A program made the position numbers and the translations under genes. Positions 49,231 to 60,916 of a stretch of DNA of 64,000 nucleotides are shown here, piece after piece. Numbering within the stretch: the first letter of the stretch is position 1; each line of letters opens with the position of its first letter. The DNA is from Candidatus Colimorpha pelethequi (lineage in GTDB: Bacteria; Bacteroidota; Bacteroidia; Bacteroidales; P3). The notes under the pieces are model-generated. The model saw only the letters and a program-made list of their open reading frames with translations, was not told where the DNA came from and made no database searches. The DNA lies in NCBI GenBank assembly GCA_018064245.1, contig JAGHVO010000003.1:1-64000 (forward strand), written 5' to 3'.

Positions 49231-49707
49231 ATGGCTAATATTAAGTTATCTGAAGATAAAATCAAGACCGTCAAAGAGATAGCAGCATCCTTTGGCAATC
49301 GTCCCGGTGAGGTCATCAATGTACTTCATCAGGTTCAGGGCAAGTTCGGCTACCTCCCCGCTGAAATCCAAGAGGTTGTGGCTCACGAACTCAATATCCC
49401 CGTATCTCGCGTTTATGGTATCGTTTCCTTCTACTCTTTCTTCACCATGGAACCCAAGGGTGAACATCCCATTGATGTTTGCTTGGGTACCGCTTGCTAC
49501 GTGCGTGGTGCTGAGAAGGTTCTCGACGCTTTCAAACGTGAGTTGAATGTGGAAGTCGGCAAATGCACTCCCGATGGTAAGTTCTCTTTGAATACCCTCC
49601 GTTGTGTTGGTGCTTGCGGTTTGGCACCTGTAGCCATGATTGGCGACAAGGTTTACGGCCGTTTGACCCCCGATATGGTTCGCGACATTGTTGCTGAATA
49701 CAAATAG
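49231..49707 (+). CDS. hydC: NuoE/HydC-family 2Fe-2S subunit of NADH-dependent hydrogenase
   Basis: VLHQVQGKFGYLPAEIQEVVAHELNIPVSRVYGIVSFYSFF; VCLGTACYVRGAEKVLDAF; LRCVGACGLAPV. Confidence 0.95.
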   Translation: MANIKLSEDKIKTVKEIAASFGNRPGEVINVLHQVQGKFGYLPAEIQEVVAHELNIPVSRVYGIVSFYSFFTMEPKGEHPIDVCLGTACYVRGAEKVLDAFKRELNVEVGKCTPDGKFSLNTLRCVGACGLAPVAMIGDKVYGRLTPDMVRDIVAEYK

Positions 49708-49734
49708 TAGATTCAACAAAAGTTCGAAAGAAGT

Positions 49735-49768
49735 GGGAAGTCTAACGTTAGACTTCCCTTTCTTTTTG
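49735..49768 (+). terminator. Intrinsic terminator of the hydrogenase operon
   Basis: GGGAAGTCTAACGTTAGACTTCCC followed by TTTCTTTTT. Confidence 0.88.
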
Positions 49769-49857
49769 TATTTACAGTAGATTGATGGCTCGTTTTTGAG
49801 AAGACGAATGCAATAAAATGAAGTTTTGTTAGTTAATAGTACAAATAGCTATTCAAT

Positions 49858-51249
49858 ATGGAAAAAATCATCGATATCCTTTACGGACAATATTTGCGTA
49901 CGAGAAATGTAGTCACCGACAGCCGTGCCATCACCCCAGGTTGTATTTTCTTCGCTTTCAAGGGCGAGAAGTTCGATGGTAACTCTTTTGCTCCAGAGGC
50001 TTTGAGCAAAGGTGCGGCATTGTGTGTTATCGATGATCCCAACTATTGCGTTGATTCCCGTTGCATTCTCGTTCCCAATGTGTTGGAAACCTTGCAACAA
50101 TTGGCACGCCATCACCGCGATCAGCAATCCATTCCCTTTATTGGCATCACGGGAACCAATGGCAAGACTACCACAAAAGAACTTGTCAACGCCGTTCTTT
50201 CCAAGAAATATCGCACCCATTCCACGAAGGGAAATTACAACAATCATCTTGGCGTTCCACTGACAATACTTTCCATGCCAGCGGATACTGAAATAGCCAT
50301 TATCGAGATGGGAGCCAATCATCCTGGCGAGATAGATTTCTTATGCAATATCGCGCATCCTGACTATGGATTGATAACCAATGTCGGCAAGGCGCATCTC
50401 GCTGGTTTCGGAAGTTTTGAAGGTGTGGTGCGCACCAAGACCGAGTTGTACCGTTTTCTGCAGGTGCGAAAAGGAACTGTTTTTGTCAATGCCGACAACT
50501 CCATTTTGATGGAGCAGGCAGGTCGGTTGTCAACCATTGCCGACATCCCGTCGTTTGTTCCAGGTTATATTCCGGGTACGCCGGCGCCTGTTGGAGCTTG
50601 CAATGCCTATAAGCAGTTGTCTGTCGTTACATACGGAAGCAATGTATCTGCTGAAGTCAAAGGATCCCTCGTGGGTAGCAATCCCTATATGAAGTTCTAT
50701 GTCGAGGAGGACGACAATGTTTATACCATCCAATCTAAGTTGTTGGGCAACTACAACTTTGACAATGCAATGGCGGCTGTTGCAGTAGGACGATTTTTCT
50801 CTGTAGAACTATTCGACATCAAGGAGGCATTGGAGTCTTATGCTCCCGAAAATAACCGCTCGCAATACAAGCAGGGCAAGAACAACGCTCTTGTGATGGA
50901 CTGTTACAATGCTAATCCATCTAGTATGAAAGTCTCTGTCGAAAACTTTGCCGCCATGCAAGCTTCCCACAAGGTGGTGATGCTTGGCGGAATGAAAGAG
51001 TTGGGCGCTGAGAGCGTCAAAGAACACCAACAATTGGTCGATCGTTTCAAAGATTGTGACTTTGAACGTATTGTGCTCGTGGGTAATGAATTTGCAGAAT
51101 GTACGTTCCCGAATCCTGACGTTGTGATGCTTTTTGACGATGTGGAAAAAGCGAAGCACCACTTTCAGGAAAATCCCTTGAGTGGTGCCACGGTTTTGCT
51201 TAAAGGTTCCAACAGCACGCGTATGTGGCTGCTGGAGGAGGTTTTATAG
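49858..51249 (+). CDS. murF: UDP-N-acetylmuramoyl-tripeptide--D-alanyl-D-alanine ligase
   Basis: VVTDSRAITPGCIFFAFKGEKFDGN; IGITGTNGKTTTKELVNAVL; MDCYNANPSSMKVSVENF. Confidence 0.95.
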   Translation: MEKIIDILYGQYLRTRNVVTDSRAITPGCIFFAFKGEKFDGNSFAPEALSKGAALCVIDDPNYCVDSRCILVPNVLETLQQLARHHRDQQSIPFIGITGTNGKTTTKELVNAVLSKKYRTHSTKGNYNNHLGVPLTILSMPADTEIAIIEMGANHPGEIDFLCNIAHPDYGLITNVGKAHLAGFGSFEGVVRTKTELYRFLQVRKGTVFVNADNSILMEQAGRLSTIADIPSFVPGYIPGTPAPVGACNAYKQLSVVTYGSNVSAEVKGSLVGSNPYMKFYVEEDDNVYTIQSKLLGNYNFDNAMAAVAVGRFFSVELFDIKEALESYAPENNRSQYKQGKNNALVMDCYNANPSSMKVSVENFAAMQASHKVVMLGGMKELGAESVKEHQQLVDRFKDCDFERIVLVGNEFAECTFPNPDVVMLFDDVEKAKHHFQENPLSGATVLLKGSNSTRMWLLEEVL

Positions 51250-52152
51250 AGAGAGCTTTATGCCAAACTCATGAATGGGGTTGCCGTCGTTTGTGCCTTT
51301 GATATAGGTGGGAAGCAAGTTGAAATATACTTGAAAGCCTGAGCGGAACAAGAACCAAGACTCGGACCATCCCAAGACAACGTCAAGTCTCCATTTGTTT
51401 ACATTCTCAATGTTTGGCTCGGCGTACATTTTTGATGTCGAGTTGTCGGATTGAACCATAGAGACTGCAAAGTCGGTTGCGATGTTGCGTCCAACGTTTA
51501 GTCCGGCATAGAGATAGGTGCGGTCGCCCTCTTTGTTGGTCCTGACGTGTGCGATGGTGATGGGCACCTCTATAGTGTGAATGAAGGTGTGCGGAGTGGC
51601 GTAAAACGGAGTAAGATAGTCGTTCAGGACAAAATCTTTGTTGTCTCCGTTGTAAATAATGTCGTTATAATACTCGTGATATGCCATTTGGTAGCCCACG
51701 CCAAAATTCACATCCCATTTCTTTGCGATAGGATAGTGTAGGTTGGCAGTCAATCCCAACGAAAAATTGTTCGAGTAGTAGGGACTTGCGGCTTCCGTAA
51801 AAATGGATGTGATGCCTACGCCCACGGCGGGGTCAATCGAAAAACTCAATCCACGTCCGATTTCGGCACGGCGCTGGGCCTTGGCTTCCTTGGCGGCTTG
51901 TTTCTCTTCTTTTTTCTGTTGTTTTTCCAAGGCTTCTTGCTCTTTTTGCTCTTGCTTCTGCTGTTTCAGCATGGCTTTTTCTTGGGCTGCTTTTTCTTTT
52001 TCTTCTTGCTCCAATTGTTTCTGAAGAGCCTTTTCTTGTTGTTGCAACATTTCTTGCTGCATTCTGTTTTGTTCCAGACTGTCTACCACCTGCGCTTTTA
52101 CTCCCGAGAATGTGAGTCCGCATAGTAGCATTGTAATAAATACTTTTTTCAT
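51244..52152 (-). CDS. Outer membrane beta-barrel protein with N-terminal charged coiled-coil
   Basis: Signal peptide, about 70 aa Q/K/E-rich heptad-like segment, then GRGLSFSIDPAVGVGITSIF...barrel strands. Confidence 0.8.
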   Translation of the reverse strand: MKKVFITMLLCGLTFSGVKAQVVDSLEQNRMQQEMLQQQEKALQKQLEQEEKEKAAQEKAMLKQQKQEQKEQEALEKQQKKEEKQAAKEAKAQRRAEIGRGLSFSIDPAVGVGITSIFTEAASPYYSNNFSLGLTANLHYPIAKKWDVNFGVGYQMAYHEYYNDIIYNGDNKDFVLNDYLTPFYATPHTFIHTIEVPITIAHVRTNKEGDRTYLYAGLNVGRNIATDFAVSMVQSDNSTSKMYAEPNIENVNKWRLDVVLGWSESWFLFRSGFQVYFNLLPTYIKGTNDGNPIHEFGIKLSL

Positions 52153-52357
52153 GACAAAAAGGTATTGGTTGATAAAATAAGATTGTTTGTCTTGATGATT
52201 TTCTTTTGCAAAAGTAATTATTTTTTTAGATTTGGAGAAGAAAAAGTGTGATAGATATTGTCAATAGGCCTATTCTTTTCGTGATTCTTGGCGAAAAGTC
52301 CCACTTCCTGACGTTTTACACAATAATCAATCGTTCCTTTGCGTTATAACATTAATT

Positions 52358-53371
52358 ATGAAAAACAAAGTACTGCTAATCTATACTGGCGGAACCATCG
52401 GTATGGTTCAGGATGAGTCGGGCGTGCTGCATCCTTTTGCCTTGGATCGTATCTATGACGCTGTTCCGCAGTTGAAAAATTGTGCCTACGGCATTGATTC
52501 TTGTCAGCTTGAGAACATCATCGATTCCTCGAACATGACTCCCGCCTTTTGGCGCGACATAGCCAATATTATTGCCCGCGAATATGACCGTTACGATGGT
52601 TTTGTGGTGCTCCACGGCACCGACACAATGGCCTATACGGCTTCGGCATTGAGTTTTGTGTTCAAAAACCTTGCCAAACCTATCGTGCTTACAGGCAGTC
52701 AGTTGCCGTTGGGAATGTTGCGTAGCGACGGTCGCGAGAACATCATCTGCGCTCTTGAAATAGCGTCGGCGCGGCAGCTCAATATCCCCGAAGTCTGCAT
52801 TTTCTTTGAAGACCATCTTTATCGTGGCAACCGCAGTACCAAGGTCAGCGCCGAGAACTTCGACGCTTTCAACAGTTACAACTATCCGTCTCTTGCTACG
52901 GCGGGCATCAATATCAGTTTTAAGGAGCACCTTATTCTTCCCGTTCCAGAAGGAGCGTTGACTATTCGTACCGAATTTGACAACCGAGTGGCTGTTTTGA
53001 AACTTTTCCCTGGAATTACGCGCGAGGTCGTTCATGCAGTGCTGAGTACGTCCGACTTGCAGGGACTGGTTATAGAGACGTATGGATCGGGCAATGCGCC
53101 TACCGAGAAGTGGTTTATCGACGAGTTGGAAGCTGCCGCCAAACGTGGCATCATTCTCATGAACGTGACCCAGTGCAAGGCTGGTGCCGTAAAAATGCGG
53201 CAATATGCAGCTTCGTGCGACATGGATCGCATTGGTGTAGTGGGAGCGAAGGACATCACCATCGAGGCCGCAGTCACCAAGCTGATGTATCTTTTGGGCT
53301 GCTATCCCAACGACAAGCAGCACGTCAAAGAACGTCTTTCGGTATCTCTGCGTGGCGAACTGACTGATTAA
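52358..53371 (+). CDS. ansA: Type I L-asparaginase
   Basis: KVLLIYTGGTIGMVQDESG; GFVVLHGTDTMAYTASALSFVFKNLAKPIVLTGSQLP. Confidence 0.95.
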   Translation: MKNKVLLIYTGGTIGMVQDESGVLHPFALDRIYDAVPQLKNCAYGIDSCQLENIIDSSNMTPAFWRDIANIIAREYDRYDGFVVLHGTDTMAYTASALSFVFKNLAKPIVLTGSQLPLGMLRSDGRENIICALEIASARQLNIPEVCIFFEDHLYRGNRSTKVSAENFDAFNSYNYPSLATAGINISFKEHLILPVPEGALTIRTEFDNRVAVLKLFPGITREVVHAVLSTSDLQGLVIETYGSGNAPTEKWFIDELEAAAKRGIILMNVTQCKAGAVKMRQYAASCDMDRIGVVGAKDITIEAAVTKLMYLLGCYPNDKQHVKERLSVSLRGELTD

Positions 53372-53439
53372 AGGTTTTTAAGGTTTTAGACTCAAATCAA
53401 CAATTCAACAAATCAACAGTTTTTTTTATTGACTTTTCT

Positions 53440-54147
53440 TTGAAGAGGTTCATTCTCATCGGTCTTATGGTTTGCTCTCTTTGGGGGGCAAAGGCGCAGA
53501 TAGGGCATCTTATGTCCTACGACAAGCGCCATCTCCATTTTGGAATCCAGGTGGGACTTACGCAGTCCAAGTTTGACGTTGATTACACTTGGGACGACTC
53601 TATTCGTGCCGCCATGCAAGGCGTCGCTTCCTACAATGCTGCAGGTTTCCACATCTCGGTAATTGGAGATTATACTATAAACCGCTTCCTCAATCTGCGT
53701 ATTTTGCCAGGCGTTACGCTTCTTAATCGTGATGTCAAGTATTCGTGGGCTTCCGACTATGCCGCCACGCATCCTTTGGTGGAAGATGGACGTACTGTGG
53801 AATCAGTCTATGGCGAGTTTCCCGTAGAGCTGAAATTCAGGGCTTTGCGTTGGAAGAATTTTCGCCCTTATATCACTGCGGGAGTTGATTATGGTTTCGA
53901 TTTTGCTTCCCTCCGAAAAAACAAGAACAACAATAACGAGTCCATCATCCGGCTCAATCCCAATGATTTGCGTTATTCGGCGGGCATCGGCATTGATGTT
54001 TTTTTGCGTTATGTCAAGTTCGCCGTTGAGATGAAACTCGTTCAAGGGTTTATTGATCTCTCTGTCCCCGACAACGACCTCTACACTTTGGCGGTGGACC
54101 GTATCACCTCACGCACGGTGCTTTTAAGCTTCACCTTTGAAGGTTAA
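53440..54147 (+). CDS. PorT family outer membrane protein (T9SS-associated)
   Basis: TTG start; signal peptide; HLHFGIQVGLTQSKFDVDYT; IRLNPNDLRYSAGIGIDVFLRYVKFAVEMKLVQGF. Confidence 0.88.
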   Translation: MKRFILIGLMVCSLWGAKAQIGHLMSYDKRHLHFGIQVGLTQSKFDVDYTWDDSIRAAMQGVASYNAAGFHISVIGDYTINRFLNLRILPGVTLLNRDVKYSWASDYAATHPLVEDGRTVESVYGEFPVELKFRALRWKNFRPYITAGVDYGFDFASLRKNKNNNNESIIRLNPNDLRYSAGIGIDVFLRYVKFAVEMKLVQGFIDLSVPDNDLYTLAVDRITSRTVLLSFTFEG

Positions 54148-54206
54148 AAAGTTGATCTTTCTTCAGAAGCGCCGTTTATGTCCCAAGTCTATTAATTTTT
54201 ACTACC

Positions 54207-55751
54207 TTGCTCGAACTTGATCTTTCTCCTGAACAATATTGGACCGAAGCTTTGCTTCGCGAATCTGTGGCACATAAATTGGGCGTTTCGGTGTCCGACT
54301 TGCAGCAAGTGCGTGTGGTGCGTCGTAGTCTCGACTCTCGCAAGCGTGATGTGAAGTACCATGTCCAACTTGAGGTCTCGCTTCAAGGCGAATCGCCGTT
54401 GCCTTCAGCTTGGCAGCCTTCTGTTTATCAAGATTGTAGAAACAAGCCTCCGCTCGTTATCGTAGGTGCGGGTCCCGCAGGTCTCTTTGCGGCTTTGCGT
54501 GCGCTGGAGGTGGGACTCAGGCCTATCATTGTTGACCGAGGCAAACCTGTCGAGCAACGTAAATACGACATCTCCAGAATAACCCGAGCCAAGGAGGTCA
54601 ATCCCGACAGCAACTGGTGCTTCGGCGAGGGTGGAGCTGGAACCTATTCCGATGGCAAGCTCTTCACCCGTTCTACAAAGCGTGGCGACATCAAGGAGGT
54701 GCTACGCAAGTTCGTCGAGAATGGCGCCGATCCAGATATCATGCTTGACGCCCATGCCCATATCGGTACCGATCGTTTGAGTCGCATCATCGCCAATATG
54801 CGCCATACCATTGAAACCTATGGGGGTGAATATCATTTTGATACCCGTGTTGCAGATTTGATTCTCAAGCAGGGAAGGGTGTGTGGCGTCCGTTGCGCCG
54901 ATGGGAATTCCTACGAAGGTGTGGCTGTCATTTTGGCTACGGGACATTCTGCGCGCGACATCTACCAGTTGTTTTTCGAGAAAGGTTGGCAGTTGGAACC
55001 CAAGCCTTTCGCTTTGGGAGTTCGAGTCGAACATACTCAACACCTGATCAATTCCATACAATACCATTCCCAAAACTACTCCAAATTCCTGCCCCCTGCA
55101 GCCTACAGTCTCACCACGCAGGTGAATGGCCACGGAGTCTTCTCTTTCTGTATGTGCCCGGGTGGTATCATTGTGCCTGCAGCTACGGGAGAATCGCAGC
55201 AGGTGGTGAATGGCATGAGCAATTCTCACCGCAATTCGCCTTTTGCCAATAGTGGAATCGCAGTGACCGTCGCACCCGAAGATGTTCCCGATTATGCGCG
55301 GTATGGTGTTTTTTCTTTGTTGAAATTCCAGCAGGACGTCGAACGTAAAGTCTTCGAGGCGGCGGGTGGTTGCATCGACGCTCCTTCGCAGCGACTTACC
55401 GATTTCTGTCAAAACCGAACCTCCACACGCCTTAACAAAAGCAACTATATGGGGCAGTGCGTTTCGGCGCCGCTTCACGAGGTGTTGCCCGATTTTGTGG
55501 TGCGCTGTCTCCAACAAGGCTTTCGTGACTTCGACCGCAAGATGCACGGTTTCTATACACAAGAAGCCTCTCTTTTGGCGGTGGAAAGTCGCACGTCCTC
55601 GCCAGTGCGCATCCCACGGGATGCCTCCCTGCAACATCCGCAATTGCCAGGACTTTATCCTTGTGGCGAGGGGGCGGGCTATGCAGGAGGCATTGTTTCT
55701 AGTGCACTCGATGGCATCAATTCGGTTACAATGATTGCTCAAAACTCTTAA
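54207..55751 (+). CDS. NAD(P)/FAD-dependent oxidoreductase (COG2509-like)
   Basis: Apparent TTG start; [68 protein letters not shown]. Confidence 0.93.
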   Translation: MLELDLSPEQYWTEALLRESVAHKLGVSVSDLQQVRVVRRSLDSRKRDVKYHVQLEVSLQGESPLPSAWQPSVYQDCRNKPPLVIVGAGPAGLFAALRALEVGLRPIIVDRGKPVEQRKYDISRITRAKEVNPDSNWCFGEGGAGTYSDGKLFTRSTKRGDIKEVLRKFVENGADPDIMLDAHAHIGTDRLSRIIANMRHTIETYGGEYHFDTRVADLILKQGRVCGVRCADGNSYEGVAVILATGHSARDIYQLFFEKGWQLEPKPFALGVRVEHTQHLINSIQYHSQNYSKFLPPAAYSLTTQVNGHGVFSFCMCPGGIIVPAATGESQQVVNGMSNSHRNSPFANSGIAVTVAPEDVPDYARYGVFSLLKFQQDVERKVFEAAGGCIDAPSQRLTDFCQNRTSTRLNKSNYMGQCVSAPLHEVLPDFVVRCLQQGFRDFDRKMHGFYTQEASLLAVESRTSSPVRIPRDASLQHPQLPGLYPCGEGAGYAGGIVSSALDGINSVTMIAQNS

Positions 55752-55762
55752 ATAATAGCGTC

Positions 55763-57901
<2,139 letters not shown>

Positions 57902-57985
57902 AGGGAGAAAAAAGTATCCTATTGTTGTTTTTCTGTTCTTTTGAACTGATTTCAATAAGTAGATGAAAATAAATAATCGCTACAA

Positions 57986-60103
57986 ATGAAAAGGATTGCA
58001 GTTGTTTTTGCCTTGTTGCTTGGCTTTGTAAGCACTTTATGGGCGCAAATTGGACAAGATACCTCGGAAGTGTTTGTTGTTGTGGAACAGGACCCGGAAT
58101 TTCCTGGAGGCTATGATTCCCTTTATGGTTTTATCTCCAGCCGTTTGGTTTACCCTGCCGAGGCTAAAGCCAATGGCATAGAGGGCAAAGTGTATCTGCA
58201 ATTTATTGTGGAAAAGGATGGCTCGCTCAGTTGTTTCCGATTACTTCGTGACATAGGTGGAGGATGCGGACAGTCCGCTCTGGAAGTGCTGAAACAGATG
58301 CCTCGTTGGATTCCTGCCAAACAGCGGGGAAATCCCGTCCGTTTTTTATTCAATTTGCCAGTGCAGTTTTGTTTGGACCAACCAAATATTTCTCCTGCCG
58401 ACACCACAATGAGCAATGCCACACCGCAGTTGCGCCGTTTGCGCCAGTTGGTCGGAACGAAATGGTTTTCCACCTCCGAAAACAACAACTACATCATCAT
58501 TGAACAAAATCAGAAATGTGGTATAGCCTCGGTGGAAGGTGAGGTGCTGCTGCCGTGTATATATGACGCAATGTACAATCAGGTAGCATATTCTCAGCTT
58601 ATTGTGGATAAGGACTCGCTCTTAGGGGTGCTTGACCGTAGCCTCAATTGGGTGTTGTCTCTTGAATATGATTCCGATGCAAGCGATTGGATTGGGGCTG
58701 ATTGGGAGGATTTTGTTAACGACTACGGGTGTATCTTTACACTTTATAAGAACGGATATTACGGCATTGTTGACACCAATGGCCGTACTGTTGTGCCTTT
58801 CATATACAAGAACTACATATATTATTATCCAAAACATCAGATTGTGCAAGAGTATGACGCACCTTTGTCGTTAATGTTGCGCGATGGTGATACTTTGGGA
58901 AGCTTTACGTCCTTACGTCTGTTGGAAGAGTCCGGCGAAGACCTCTTTTTGGCTGCCAAAGAGAAATTTGGTGTGGTGGACTTCAATGGGAAGGTGGTGA
59001 TACCTTTCGAATACCGATCTATTAGTAAATCCGACAAATATTTTGTATGTCATACCGATAGTACGACTACCCTCCGTGATGAGAAAGGCCGCATGCTTAC
59101 CACCGCTAAGGGCGAGCTTGGTTATGCTTGTAACGGTTGGCTGTTTTGTGATGATGGTTCCCATTGTGGATTTATGAGCCTGAAGGGTGATACAATCATA
59201 CGCCCTAGTAAATTTGTTTATGCAGAAGCATTGGATAGCAAAACACTTTGTATGGGTTACGAAGATTCTATATGGCTTTTCGACTGCAAAGGGCGCCTGA
59301 AAGACTGTTTTAGAAGCAATTATTTTTATGATTACGATTTTTTTGACCATCCATACGTTGTGAGCAAGAATGGGCTTTATGGATTTTATGACAATCATTT
59401 GAAACCATTAATTCCATGTCGGTATAAGTTCGCTTATCGTAGTGGCAGACAGATGCTCGTGGCGATCAATGATAGTACAATGACGCTCATCGACCGCAAG
59501 GGCCATCCTGTGGTGCAAGGACCCTATTCATGGATTACTCCAATTGGGAATTCGGGACTTTTCCATGTGGAAATGTCTGATTTATATGGTGTCATCGACG
59601 CAGAAGGCCACAGCACTTTTACCGACTCCGAGATGGCAATAATGTACAAGGAATGCAAGGAGTGGATTGCAAGGGAGATTGATGCCACGTCCGAAACTGA
59701 AGCTTTGTCAGAGGAAATACCCACAGAAAATGAAGCGGTTGAATCTGTGGAGTTGATAGATCCCGTGATGGTGGACCCTGAGTTTCCTGGTGGAATGGAC
59801 TCGCTCTATCGGTTCCTTTGTTATCATCTGCAATATCCCGACTCGGCCCGAGTTGCGGGTGTGGAAGGCAAGGTGTTTGTTTTGTTTGTCGTCGAAAAAG
59901 ACGGAACTGTTCGCAATTTCAAAATCTTAAGAGACATAGGCTATGGTTGTGGTGAGTCAGTTGTAGAGGCACTTAAACAGATGCCTCGTTGGATTCCAGG
60001 CAAACAAGGCGATAAAACTGTTCGCGTTCAATATAGTCTGCCAGTAAATTTCAGTCTTGAAAAAGGTCCTCTAGGTGGTTACGATTGTAGCCAATTCAAA
60101 TAA
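57986..60103 (+). CDS. Secreted protein with TonB_C domain - WG repeats - TonB_C domain architecture
   Basis: PEFPGGYDSLYGFISSRLVYPAEAKANGIEGKVYLQFIVEKDGSL near the N-terminus and PEFPGGMDSLYRFLCYHLQYPDSARVAGVEGKVFVLFVVEKDGTV at the C-terminus; WG-like repeats (KFGVVDFNGKVVIPFEYRSI, LYGFYDNHLKPLIPCRYKF) between. Confidence 0.9.
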   Translation: MKRIAVVFALLLGFVSTLWAQIGQDTSEVFVVVEQDPEFPGGYDSLYGFISSRLVYPAEAKANGIEGKVYLQFIVEKDGSLSCFRLLRDIGGGCGQSALEVLKQMPRWIPAKQRGNPVRFLFNLPVQFCLDQPNISPADTTMSNATPQLRRLRQLVGTKWFSTSENNNYIIIEQNQKCGIASVEGEVLLPCIYDAMYNQVAYSQLIVDKDSLLGVLDRSLNWVLSLEYDSDASDWIGADWEDFVNDYGCIFTLYKNGYYGIVDTNGRTVVPFIYKNYIYYYPKHQIVQEYDAPLSLMLRDGDTLGSFTSLRLLEESGEDLFLAAKEKFGVVDFNGKVVIPFEYRSISKSDKYFVCHTDSTTTLRDEKGRMLTTAKGELGYACNGWLFCDDGSHCGFMSLKGDTIIRPSKFVYAEALDSKTLCMGYEDSIWLFDCKGRLKDCFRSNYFYDYDFFDHPYVVSKNGLYGFYDNHLKPLIPCRYKFAYRSGRQMLVAINDSTMTLIDRKGHPVVQGPYSWITPIGNSGLFHVEMSDLYGVIDAEGHSTFTDSEMAIMYKECKEWIAREIDATSETEALSEEIPTENEAVESVELIDPVMVDPEFPGGMDSLYRFLCYHLQYPDSARVAGVEGKVFVLFVVEKDGTVRNFKILRDIGYGCGESVVEALKQMPRWIPGKQGDKTVRVQYSLPVNFSLEKGPLGGYDCSQFK

Positions 60104-60205
60104 AATCTGTTTCAGGCTATCTTTCCTGCACTTCTCGGTCGAATGCATATACTTTTCTTTCGATTTCTGCGTTATTAAGAAGTAAACTTTCAAAAACTAT
60201 AGCAA

Positions 60206-60880
60206 ATGATTATTTGGATCGTGTTTGGCGCTTTGGCCATTCTCAGTTTTGTTGCAAGCAAACGTGTCGAATCGAAATTCAAGAAGTACTCGAAAATAGC
60301 CATGAACTATGGCATGACGGGACGCGAAGTCGCAGAGAAAATGCTCTACGACAACGATATTCACAATGTAACCATTCATGAAGTCAATGGCACTCTTACT
60401 GACCATTACAATCCCGTGAACCGTACCTTGAATTTGAGCCACGATGTCTATCATGGCACCAGTGTCGCCGCTGCCGCTGTCGCCGCTCACGAGTGCGGAC
60501 ATGCCGTGCAGCATGCTACCGCTTATTCATGGCTGTCATTGCGTTCCACGCTCGTTCCTATGGTCAATTTCTCCAACAAGTTCGTCTCGTGGGTACTTTT
60601 GGCGGGCATCTTGCTGGTGTCCAAGTTCCCTGGTCTGCTTTTGGCAGGCATCATCCTTTTCGCTATCACAACGCTCTTCTCGTTGGTGACGCTTCCTGTG
60701 GAAATCAACGCTTCCAAACGTGCTTTGCTGTGGCTCAACACTCACGATATCACTTCCGCCGATACACATCCCTACGCTGAGAGCGCTTTGCGTTCGGCAG
60801 CCTATACCTATGTGGTTGCGGCACTAACTTCTTTGGCCACGCTGTGCTACTATGTGTTGATTTATTTGGACAGAAGATAG
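60206..60880 (+). CDS. Zinc metallopeptidase (YugP-like membrane protease)
   Basis: DHYNPVNRTLNLSHDVYHGTSVAAAAVAAHECGHAVQHATAY (HExxH-like HECGH). Confidence 0.93.
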   Translation: MIIWIVFGALAILSFVASKRVESKFKKYSKIAMNYGMTGREVAEKMLYDNDIHNVTIHEVNGTLTDHYNPVNRTLNLSHDVYHGTSVAAAAVAAHECGHAVQHATAYSWLSLRSTLVPMVNFSNKFVSWVLLAGILLVSKFPGLLLAGIILFAITTLFSLVTLPVEINASKRALLWLNTHDITSADTHPYAESALRSAAYTYVVAALTSLATLCYYVLIYLDRR

Positions 60881-60916
60881 CCAAATTATTGCTAATTGAT
60901 TAACGCTTGACGAAAA

